From Saccharum officinarum (Eukaryota; Streptophyta; Magnoliopsida; Poales; Poaceae), in NCBI GenBank assembly GCA_020631735.1, contig CM036179.1:19707063-19771062 (forward strand): a DNA stretch of 64,000 nucleotides, given 5' to 3'. This document shows positions 43,264-53,829 of this stretch, in pieces. The notes beneath the pieces are model-generated. The model was not told where the DNA came from, ran no database searches, and saw only the letters and a list, made by a program, of their open reading frames with translations. How positions within the stretch are numbered: position 1 is the first letter of the stretch; every line of letters starts with the position of its first letter. The translations under genes were made by a program, and so were the position numbers.

Positions 43264-45159
43264 TGAAAGCCCAAGTTTGGTTTTGGTAATTAATGACACC
43301 AAGTTGCTAATGCCATATGTTAAGTGTTTTGAGTTAGGCATAAGCAACACATGTGATGAAGGTGTATGTGGCAAGGAGTGGTGGCCACAAGATCACAAAG
43401 AGATGGTGCATGGACATGAAATGATGATCATGGTGAAGATGCATATAAAATGATGGACTTGATGATCAAGTGAAGGAGAAGGATCTAAGAGCGCAAAGCA
43501 AAGGTATAATCATAGGGTTTTCCTTTTGCCGGTCTAAGATGAGTAGAGAAGTGATTGACCGGGTTTAGGATACATAGCCGACTATCAAGAGGGGCAATCA
43601 CGGTTAGCTTGGGAATCAAGTGCCACTCGATCAATGTCTTGAGCATATGCATTAGGATCTAGTAGAGAGCTAACATAACGCCTTGAAAATATTTGTGAAA
43701 TGCTAACACACATGCACATGGTGGTATACACTTGGTGGTGCTAGCACATTTGCGAAGGCGGTGGAATTTAAGCGGTAGAGAGGGGAAGTGAAAGCCCTAT
43801 TTTCTACTGCGCCGAAAGTCAGAAAAGAAATGGAGGCGAACGACGGTCACTGTGGTGACCGGACGCTGCACCGGACGCGGTCGCGGTTTAACCGGACGAG
43901 TCCAGTCAATTCTCACAGCAGTCAGACACGCGGGTGCTAGGGTTTGCAACCGCGCGTGTCCGGTCCCCCACGGAACCGGAGCATCCGGTCAGACACCCAG
44001 AGGGGCAGAGTTGGTCGTAGAGCCGACCAGACCCGTGGCGCGTCTGGTCACGTGCGATCGGACGTGTCTGGTCATGGTGGGAGCTTACTGGACTCCGACC
44101 AGACGCTAGGTGCAGCGTATCCAGTCAAACGCTAGAGCGCGTCCGGTCACGGCAATGGTAACTTCTAATGTGCACTGTTCACGCTTGTCCTGTAGTGACC
44201 AAACGCGTTCGGTCACCCTGACCGGTGCGTCCGGTCAGCACGTTTGAACTGTGTCGTCCGATAACGGCTAGCTGTGTACCCTTTCACTATAAATAGAAGA
44301 TGTTCGGGGTTTGAGGGTATCTCTTGCACATTTTGAGACCTCGAGACATCCTTTGAGCTAGAGAACAACCCCTCCACACATCTCTTTGCTTAGTTGCATA
44401 TCTTGAGTGAGATTCAAGTGCATTGCTTGAGAGTTGCATTCTGGAGGCACTTGATCTTCGAGTTGCTGCGGATTTCTTGTTACCCTTCCGTGTTTCCCGA
44501 CACGGTAGACGACTTAGAGCAGCGAAGGTGATTGAGCTCACAATTGGAGATTGTTGGAGCCCTCACCAAGTGTTGTAAGGGGTTCTTGATCCTTCCCCGT
44601 GGGAGTTCACAAATTGGATACTCTAGTGGAGCTCGTGGCTTGGAGGATCCCCATCTTGTGTGTGGTTGTGCGGCGCCCGCCGAGGGCTCGACTCTTGATA
44701 GTCGATTATCTCATGAATCGACAAGTGGGTGCATCGCCACAACGAGGAGTAGCTTGCCAGGAAGCAAGTGAACCTCGGTAAAAATCGTGTGTCATCTTTT
44801 TGCCGAGGATTTCTCTTGTGGTTGATTTTTGTGATTGATTCTTCGAGTGCATTACTTCTCTACATTGTTGGTATAAGAATCAAGTCACTTGCTCTTTACT
44901 TTCTTGTACTAGTCCTAGTGTAGTTTGCATAGTGTAGCTTTTATCACATAGGAGTAAGTAGCTTAGTGACTTAGTCTTGTTAGTGTGTATTAGAGATCAT
45001 AGCCTTGCTTCCCTAGAATTGTATAGGTGGCTTGCATAGTGTATTTGAGCTAGTGCTAGAATTAGCTTAGCCATCTTTTATACTAACGTGATTGTTTAGT
45101 GAAGCTTGTAGATTTTTAAATAGGCTATTCACCCCCCCTCTAGTCATTTGGACCTTACA
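43264..45159 (+). repeat. 3' LTR of Copia 3 (1896 bp)
   Basis: It starts TGAAAGCCC and ends GGACCTTACA. Contains a degraded GCGTCCGGTC/GACCGGACGC array (43855-44240), TATAAATA at 44288-44295 and a C-rich stretch before the end. Array units are more mutated than in Copia 1. Confidence 0.9.
44288..44295 (+). promoter_or_regulatory. TATA box of Copia 3 LTR
   Basis: TATAAATA at the position equivalent to the TATA boxes of Copia 1 and 2. Confidence 0.65.
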
Positions 45160-47660
45160 AGCTTGAGCCGCGAGCCCAGCATGACGCTCCTCTTTTCTTT
45201 CCATCTCGATGACAGCTTGGGGCCCACGCGTCAGCTGCTCCTCCCTCCTCCTGCTCGAGTTCGGCACGGGCTCGACGCTGCCAAATCCCAAACTCCACGG
45301 GATCTTTTCCTGTGTTAAGCACGCCGAAGCATCCTATAATAAGTCGTGACCATCTCCTCCTCTCTTTTCGATCTACGCCACCAGGTGTAGCCCTAGCTCT
45401 GCTCGCCTCCACTGCTTGGATGTCGCCGAGCATAGAGCTCACCCACCGCTCCCATTGACACCAGCCGCTGCCTCGGAGTCATCGAATTCCTTCCGCCGCT
45501 CTTCGGCTTTAAGTAAAGAAGTCGTATGTGCCCTTCTTATCCTCATTTTTCTCCTATGTCATGTGCTAACCGTCACCGACGTCGGCAGGAGTTTTCTGTC
45601 CGCCACTCCAAGCTGCCCATCGTCCTTGGTCCAAATCCACCCGTGTTTTCTACTCCGGTGAGATCGTCGTGCCTTTCTCTTCCTTACTATGCTAGTCCCA
45701 TGTCAAGTGGTGACCAGAATCATCGTTTAGACGAACGTCGGCGAGGTAGGGCTGTTTCTGGCCATGGCATCGTCGTCGGCTTCTTGTTCTAGCTGGCACC
45801 CCTCTCTCTTCCTCCCATCTTTTAATCTGGACCGTCTAGATTTGATCCAGCGGTCCAAGTCTCAAAATACCCCTTCGGCTGGCATTCTTGTTAAAGAGCC
45901 CCTCGGTTCTTTTGAAATCACGCCCGTAGTCCTTGGTTCAGTTTAAAATCCTGAATTTGATTTATTTTAATTCCTAGTTAAGTTTCATCTATTCACAAAA
46001 ATGCCAATGGATTCAAAAGCTTATAAAATACTTGTTTTAACTCTGATTTGATCCGTTCAAGTTATGTTAGATTCGTAATCTCATAATCTACATGTTAGTA
46101 CCACTATTTAGTATATTTTCAACTTTTAAAATTCGAGCTTCTATTAAATGAATTATTTTAATATAAGAAATCTTGTTTAATTCATATCTTGTCCGTTATA
46201 GCTTCGATTTGCGTGCAATTCCCGTCTGTGTGATCGTAGCGAGACGTAGAATCATTCTACAAACTTTTCATTTTGTTTTGATACTATTGATGTGCTATTC
46301 TAATTATGTCTCTTGTTTGCTTCGTGTATGATTGCTCGGATGCTTGTATGTTGATGTGTTGATTGAGTATAGACGGTGAGCAGTTCGTGGACGATCAAGA
46401 GTACTACTATGAGCAGGATCAGCAGGAGACTTTTGATCAAGGCCAGTATAGCATGGGACCTCCTTCATTACCTATTCCTGATACACACCAAATCTCATAT
46501 GCATGTGTCCTTTGTCACCTTTTTAAAGATTTCCTAGCAATTGATTACCGAATACCTTGTCACCTTGGAATATATGCATTTGGGTAGCATCTTTGCTAGT
46601 GCTAAATCTTTAACCATGATCTTGTAACTTGAATAATGGAATATGCAATAAACATTAAAAGATGATTTTTAGCAACATGAATTAAAGGGTGAGAAGGGCT
46701 CTAGTTTTGCTGGATGTTCTTGATCCTCTGTAAGGACTTATCTGTAAGTGATCATCTGGGACTTACAGTACAACTGTGAGAGCTACATGGCTCTAGCTCT
46801 AGTTATTTAAAAGACCTTTTCTAGCTTGTTAGTGGTAACCTTCATTGGCGTAAGAATAGCTTGACACAATGGGTGTAGTGCGGCCTCTGTCCTTATGTGT
46901 ATAGGCTGTGTGTCGTTGTGCCATTCGGAAAGGGGGCTCTATATCTGCTTGTCGAGTGAATCTAATGGCCCTAACTTGTTAGACGAACTTTTAAATGGCT
47001 TTATATGATTTTTGGTGCTCTAGGACTAGCTACCCCATGTATTTGGAAATCATGACTCACAGTAAAAGTGTACACCTCTGCGCAGAGGTTAATAAACTGG
47101 TATACTAGCCGTGCCCATGGATACGGGCGGCCTTGGAATCCTTATGGAATAGATGATCACTATTTAACTATGTGCTTATTATGTTGTTTATATGCTATTC
47201 ATTATATCTTGTTCACTTCATCATGTGGTTATGGGAATTGTTGTTACCTTGTTGCTATTGATTGCTAAACATGATATCCACATAAATGCAACCAGCAGTT
47301 TAACCAGTGTCAACTATTTAAGCTACATGAACCCCTTGCTATATTTGTTGAGTCTGATATGTGCTCACCCTTGCTATTTTCGCACACATCAGGATGGGCA
47401 AATGAACAAGATTGGCATGAGGATTATCGTGATGAATATTAGGCTTGATGTCAACCAGTCAATGTTCATGTGATTGAAGTTGCCACGAGAGAGTTATTTT
47501 TCTTATTTCCGCTACATTGTGTAAAGACTATGCAGTAATATTCGTTATGTAATAAACGAATGTGATGATACTCTTCTTAATTTGTTGACTTATGTGTGAT
47601 TGATCTCTAGGCGCACATAAGGATATGCATTTCATTTTATCCTTCAAAATGGGTGTGACA
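45160..47660 (+). repeat. 5' LTR of Gypsy 2, first ~365 bp missing
   Basis: 45160 (AGCTTGAGCC) aligns with 54195 in the 3' LTR and runs to GGGTGTGACA at 47660. Two TA(A/G)CT..GAT units lie 161 bp apart (46038, 46199), as in Gypsy 1. Confidence 0.9.
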
Positions 47661-47661
47661 A

Positions 47662-47674
47662 ATTGGTATCAAAG
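47662..47674 (+). other. Primer-binding site of Gypsy 2 (mutated)
   Basis: TTGGTATCAAAGC, one G-to-A change from the tRNA-Met consensus. Confidence 0.8.
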
Positions 47675-47852
47675 CTTTATTGACTGTAGGACGCAAGCCT
47701 AGTTAGTAATGGTCGTTTTTAGCATCCTTTGCTTCACTTGTTTCATGCTTACCACTTCATCCTTGTTATTTGCTAAAATTTTTATGCTTCTTTCATCTTA
47801 TTCCATTGTGAAATTTATTGCTTCTATCTAATCTATGTCTAAAATCTTGTAG

Positions 47853-48623
47853 ATGTCTCCTCGTCCCCGTATGACCACTACTCAATTACGTGCTCTGTAC
47901 AAGCCTATGGAGCCCCGTGTGGATGAGATCCAGGAGATTTCTGATGAAGAATCGAGAGTGGGGGACACTCAGGAGAAGGACATGTAGGAAGAAGTCCCGG
48001 CTGTTCAAGCACATAATCCTCGTATAGGCTGGACTGAAGAACTCTACTTCATGGATCCTGATCCTAATGCTCTCTTTCACGACCTGCTGGTGAAGACGCT
48101 ACAAAAGTACAACTCAGACTTGCAAGCCACGCTGGAGTATCACAGCACGGAGCACAAGCATCCACAGAGGAGCTCATACTAGGAAACCGAGTTATGGGTC
48201 AAGTCAGTAGATGGAGACAAGAAGGCCTACTAGGTGGATTCGATTCACACTGCCCGGGTGAGTTGGGCTACCGCGGAAAGGACTATGGTGGATGCTGCCT
48301 ACAATGCACTCCTCTACTACCGCGGACGACGCTTCGACAATATGCAATATGATGGGCTGAGGTACTATCCTCGCTACGTGCCAGAAGTGGGCTCTTGGAC
48401 CATAGAGATTGCAGATACGCCATCCATGACCCTCCAAGCTCAAGTTGAGCTCACTCGTGAGCTAGCAAACAAGGTGGTGTCCTTGGAGGAAGAACTGCAT
48501 AATGAGAGAGCTCTCAACGAGAAAGAACGTGAAGTGTCAGATGGTCTAAGAGCTGAACTAGGCCGTCCCCAGCTCCATGAGAAGCTTCACACGCCCCTCA
48601 TCAAGACAGATTCCGCTCCTTAA
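47853..48623 (+). pseudogene. ORF0 of Gypsy 2 (homologue of 30116-30976), three TAG stops
   Basis: About 256 codons from ATG 47853 to TAA 48621-48623, with TAG at about 47985, 48180 and 48231. It shares with Gypsy 1 ORF0 a basic start, an acidic region, GWT..LY, the EY....HP block, the DAA..A..(Y)(Y)R..RFDNM..D..RY.PR..P block (about 48291-48392) and a helical coiled-coil tail (about residues 190-240). The acidic Pro/Glu stretch is much shorter than in Gypsy 1. ATG follows ATCTTGTAG directly. Confidence 0.7.
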
Positions 48624-49312
48624 GTTTAAGAAGCCCATATGTAATAGTAACGCTATTAGTATCGTGTGTCGTGTCGAATTTTAAAGTGTGGTGTGAATAA
48701 TTGTGTGCTTGATGGATTATTATTATGTTCTATGAGTGAGTTGGATCTTTGTGATGTGTGCTGGAGCTTTGTGGGCATGTCTACAAGTTCTATGGTTAAG
48801 GATATTAAGATACGATCATGAATAAATAGTTGGGCTTGGCTATATCCTGTTTCTGCCTTTGCTGATTTCCAGAGCAGTCTGTGATGTTTCTGTTATATCT
48901 CAAAATCCGTACATTCAAAATTCATGATTTTTTTTTCTGGAAACAACTAGACTTCTATATATTTCCAATGCTGCAAGAATTACCTCATTATCTGTTCTGA
49001 GCTAGGAGATATAACTGTTCTAAGACAAGGTTTCTGCGCAGTCTGGAATTCTAGAATAGTTTTAGTTATGCTCAGTTTTTGTTTAACCTAATGACAGAAT
49101 CTGTTGAAACGATCTATAATAAAGTTGTAGAAAATCTAATAAGCTTTCCAACCATGTAAAGATCATCTCTGTTGGACATCTGTAGCTCAAGTTATGTCTG
49201 ATTTACTGAACTGCTGAAATTGGAACTCGCCCAGAAAAAATCAGATTTACTTATCTCTTGTATATATCATCCTGGATAATACTGAGATTTGTTTTCTGTG
49301 TTTGGCAAATAG
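48624..49312 (+). other. ORF0-gag spacer of Gypsy 2
   Basis: 689 bp, no ORF, alignable with 30977-31668. GATAT and GTTAT anchors lie 183 bp apart (49008 and 49191), and AAGCTTTCC at 49141 is exactly 50 bp before the second. It ends TTTGGCAAATAG directly before the gag ATG. Confidence 0.6.
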
Positions 49313-50290
49313 ATGGAAGCCATAGGAGGCAGAGGTGGAGGCAGGGGCCGTGGCAAGGGCCCTAGAGGTCCTAACCCTCCTATCACCATGGAGGAACTCA
49401 TGAACACACAGAATCAAATGATGCAGATATTCATGCAACACATGCAGAACAACCCCCTGCAGGAGGACCACCGCCTGTCCAAGTGAGGGACAAGCGTGGT
49501 GAATTCTTGAAAGGATGACCTCCGGTGTTTACTCATGCTGCTGATCCGCTGGAGGCGGATGATTGGGTGCGAGTAGTGGAGAAACAGTTGAATATATCTC
49601 AATGCAATGATTTAGAGAAAAGTGCTATATGCATCTGGGCTGTTACAGGGAGCAGCTCAGACCTGGTGGGAGTCATACCAGTCTGCACATTCTAACAATG
49701 TTCCTCCTGTCACGTGGCAAGAGTTTTTTAGGGATTTCAAGGCACATCACATTCCCGATGGAGTGATAGAGCTCAAGCCGGAGGAATTCAGATCTCTCAG
49801 AATGGGTTCTATGTCCGTTAGTGAATACCATGACAAGTTTGCTCAGCTATCTCATTATGCACCTAACGAGGTGAGGGAAGATGCTGATAAGCAACGTCTC
49901 TTTCTCAAGGGTATATACTATGACCTCATGCTACAATTGGCTGGCAACACATATGCCAACTTCCAAGCCCTGGTGAATCGTGCAATTGTGCTAGACAATA
50001 TGCGCAAGGAGCAGGATAGAAAAAGGAGGATGCAAGGACAGGGCTCTGGGAGCAATACACATCAGCGCCCTAATACACAACAAGGTTTTCAGCATAGGTT
50101 CCAAGGGTCAGTTAGTTAGTGGAATCATGGACCGTACCCTCAGTGTCCTCAGAATCCGATGCAGCAAGGAAACTAGCGCTAGCATTTTTAGCAGCGTTCC
50201 TCTTTCTAGCAGCAGGGTGGTCAGCAGACACCACATTCAGGGAATCCTAATGCCACTCCTCTGAAGAATAGTGCTCCCAACACTCCAAAC
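49313..50290 (+). pseudogene. gag: Gag of Gypsy 2, frameshifted
   Basis: It starts MEAIGGRGGGRGRGKGP at 49313. A frame change near 49460 and a TGA near 49517 precede the capsid domain. The capsid frame (49622-50119) carries WWESYQS, HHIPDGVIELKPEEF and FAQLSHYAP. TAG stops follow in the Gln-rich tail (from about 50117). The CCHC knuckle begins at about 50295. Confidence 0.88.
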
Positions 50291-53200
50291 AAGTGTTTCC
50301 GTTGTAGGAAAGAGGGGCACATGTCTTATAACTGCCCAGATAAGCCAAATCAGCAGAACTTCCAGGGGCAGAATAGCAACCAGAAGATGTATGCATGGCC
50401 AACCAACACTAGGAAGGTGAACCATGTGTCCACAGAGACGACAGAAGTGGAACCAGAGGTCATGCTCGGTATGTTCGATGTCCAGTCCATTCCTGCCACT
50501 ATTCTTTTTTATTCTGGAGCTTCACATTCATTCATTTCACAAGCTTTTATTAGAACACATAACGTACCATTACGTGCCATGAAAAACCCCATACTAGTAA
50601 ACTCACCAGGGGGGAAGTATGCAAGCTTCTTAACAATGCCTCCCTACTAGTCTAACTTTAAGGGGGTAGAGTTTAAAGTGAGTCCTATAGTGTTAAGAAT
50701 AGTTGGGATTGATCTTATACTGGGTATGTATTGGATGATGCAACATAAGGTAGTGATTCCGTGTAAGGAGAAGGAAGTGGTGCTGACAACATCAATGGGG
50801 GACAGGATCAGTGTTGATGTTGTGGTGCAGAAGCAGCAGTCTGCCATAGTGAACCAGCTAGATGATGGTGTCAATAAGGAAGACCAAGTTGTGGATGAGT
50901 TCCCAGACGTGTTCCCCGATGAATTGCCAGGTATGCCGCCTGACCGTGATATTGAGTGTACTATTGAATTATTACCTAGGACTGTACCTATAGCTAAGCA
51001 TCCATATAGAATGGGGGTAGATGAACTAGAGGAACTTAAGAAACAAATTAAGGAGTTGCAGGATAAAGGTTTCATTCGTCCTAGTTCTTAACCTTGGGGT
51101 GCACCAGTGATCTTTGTTGACAAGAAGGATGGTACTCAGAGGATGTGTGTTGATTACCGGTCACTTAATGAAGTTACTATCAAGAACAAGTATCATTTGC
51201 CTAGAATTGATGATTTGTTTGACCAGTTGAGAGGAGCTTGTGTATTTTCTAAGATTGATTTACATTCTGGTTATCATCAGTTGAAGATTTAGAATTCAGA
51301 TATACCAAAGACAACACTCACTACAAGGTATGGATTGTATGAGTATACAGTTATGTCTTTTTGTTTGACCAATACTCCTTCCTACTTTATGTATCTAATG
51401 AACAAGGTGTTCACGGAGTTTCTTAATAAATTTATGGTAGTGTTCATTGATGATATCTTAGTATTCTCCAAGACTAAAGAAGAGCATGCTGAACATTTAA
51501 GGTTGGTCTTGTAGAAGCTCAGAGAGCACAAATTGTATGCTAAGCGGAGCAAGTGTGAGTTTTGGTTGAAGGAAGTTTCTTTCTTAGGCCATGTTGTCTC
51601 TAATGGTGGTATAGCAGTGGATCCTAGAAAGGTGAAAGATGTCTTGAATTGGAAACCACCAACCAATGTGGGAGAAATACGTAGTTTCTTGGGTTTATAT
51701 GGATATTATAGATGGTTCATAGAGGGGTTTTCTAAGCTTGCTAAGCCTATGACTGCTCTGTTGGAGAAGAATACTAAGTTTGTGTGGTCTGAAAAGTGTC
51801 AGGCTAACTTTGAGGAGTTGAAGAAGAGATTGACCACCGCACCGGTATTGATATTGCTAGATCTGAGTAAGAGTTTCTCTATCTATTGTGATGCATCTCG
51901 TTTGGGTCTTGGATGTGTTCTTATGCAAGAAGGTAGAGTTGTGGCTTATGCATCGAGGCAGTTGATAAAGCATGAATTAAGGCAGTTGAGAAAGCATGAA
52001 TTAAATTATCCTACTCATGATTTGGAGTTAGCTGCAGTGGTTCATGCTTTAAAGATATGGAGACACTATTTGATTGGTCATAAGAGTGATATATACACTA
52101 ATCACAAGAGTTTGAAGTATATCTTCACTCAATCGGATCTGAACCTGAGACAACGTCGATGGTTGGAATTGATTAAGGACTATGATTTGGAGGCGCATTA
52201 TCATCTAGGAAAGGCCAATGTTGTTGCGGATGCTCTTAGTACAAAGAGTTATGCTAATAAGGTGCGAGTGATGCCTATCTCAACTGAGTTGTGTGCTGAG
52301 TTTGAGCATCTGAACTTAGGCATTGTTACTAATGCGATGGAAATCGAAGTGACTCCTACTTTAGAGCAAGATATACGCAAGGGTCAGTTGGAGGATGAGA
52401 AACTGAAGGAGATAGCAAAGAATGTAGAGACTGGAAAGGCACTAGGATTTAGTATAGATGCAAATGATACACTCTGGTTCATAAAAGGATATGTGTGTCG
52501 GAAGTGAAAGCTATTCGTGATACAATTCTGTGGGAAGCGCATGAGTCAGCTTACTCTATTCACCTAGGAAGTACTAAAATATATCTAGATCTCAAGTAGA
52601 AGTATTAGTGGTATGGATTAAAGAGAGATGTAGCTGAGTATGTTGCTTTATGTGATACCTATCAAGGAGTGAAGGCGGAACATCAGAGACCCACCGGATT
52701 ATTACAACCAATGCAGATTCCTGAGTGGAAGTGGGGAAAAGTTGGTATGGATTTCATAGTGGGGTTACCGCGTACTCAGAGAGGTTTTGATTCCATATGG
52801 GTAATTGTAGATCGGTTGACTAAAGTTGCTCACTTCTTACCTATCAAGACTACCTATAATGGCCCAAGACTGGCAGAACTGTACAGGGAGGGAATAGTGA
52901 GTCTGCATGGAGTTTCAAGGAAGATTGTGTCTGATAGAGGCTCATAGTTTACATCTCATTTTTGGAAACAGGTACATACTTCTTTAGGGACCAAGTTGAA
53001 TTTTAGTACAGCCTATCACCCTCAGACTGATGGGCAGACTGAGAGGATTAATCAGATATTAGAAGACATGTTGAGAGCTTGTGCATTGCAGTATGGGACA
53101 AGTTGGGATAAGAGTTTGCCTTATGCAGAGTTTTCATATAACAATAGTTATAGCAGAGTCTCAAGATGGCACCGTTTGAAGCTTTGTATGGACGTAAGTG

Positions 53201-53784
53201 TAGAACGCCTTTGTTTTGGAACCAAATAGGGGAACCTTAGGTGTTTGGAATGGAGGTACTTAGAAACGTGGAGAGACAAGTACATGTGATTTGGGAGAAT
53301 TTGAGAGTTGCACAGTCTCGTCAAAAGTTATGCAGATACATGGAGAAGAGAATTGGTCTTCGAAGAAGGGGATTATGTATACTTGAAAGTGTCACCAATG
53401 AGAAGTGTAAAGAGGTTTAATATGAAAGGGAAGTTGGCACCAAGGTATGTTGGTCCATTTAAAGTTCTAAAAAGGTATGGAGAAGTGGCTTATCAACTGG
53501 AATTGCCTAAGAGTTTGTCTGGTGTGCATGATGTGTTCTATGTGTCTCAACTTAAGAAGTGTTTGCGTGTATCGGAAGAGCAAATACCTTTAGAGGAGCT
53601 TAATGTTAAGGAGGACCTCACATATGAAGAGTTTCTAGTTAAAATTTTGGAAACGGTGGAAAGAGTTACACGAAGCCGAGTAATAAAGATGTGTAAAATT
53701 CAGTGGAATCAGTATTCGGAAGCTGAGACAACTTGGGAAAGAGAGGATGAACTGAGAAAGTCATATCTGCAGTTGTTTGAGTAA
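50291..53784 (+). pseudogene. pol: Pol of Gypsy 2, many stops, protease active site lost
   Basis: CCHC knuckle (CFRCRKEGHMSYNC, about 50295); protease with [10 protein letters not shown] where Gypsy 1 has [10 protein letters not shown], so the catalytic Asp is Tyr; RT with [10 protein letters not shown] and [10 protein letters not shown]; RNase H with a 24-bp in-frame duplication (51956-52003); an integrase zinc region whose CDTC has become CDTY; the integrase core with MDFIVGLP and SDRGS; and a chromodomain near 53640-53784. Stops include TAA at 51088, TAG at 51290, 51512, 52597, 52606 and 52946, plus frame changes near 52487 and 53150. The chromodomain end is in frame again. Dead in every enzyme. 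Confidence 0.92.
51956..52003 (+). repeat. 24-bp in-frame tandem duplication in RNase H of Gypsy 2
   Basis: Two adjacent 24-bp units, 51956-51979 and 51980-52003, differ at one base. They encode RQLIKHEL and RQLRKHEL. Gypsy 1 and the minus-strand fragment have a single copy. Confidence 0.92.
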
Positions 53785-53811
53785 GCAGTCCAATCTCGAG
53801 GATGAGATTCT

Positions 53812-53829
53812 TTTAAGGGGGATAGAATT
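53812..53829 (+). other. Polypurine tract of Gypsy 2
   Basis: TTTAAGGGGGATAGAATT directly before the 3' LTR. Confidence 0.75.

Larger units (their letters stand above)
41368..45159 (+). mobile_element. Copia LTR retrotransposon 3, 3' half only
   Basis: The 3' end of RT, RNase H, the 3' non-coding region, polypurine tract and a full 1896-bp 3' LTR. The 5' side ends abruptly near 41368 inside RT. The 3' end joins the Gypsy 2 LTR at 45160. It is related to Copia 1 throughout but clearly diverged. Confidence 0.9.
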
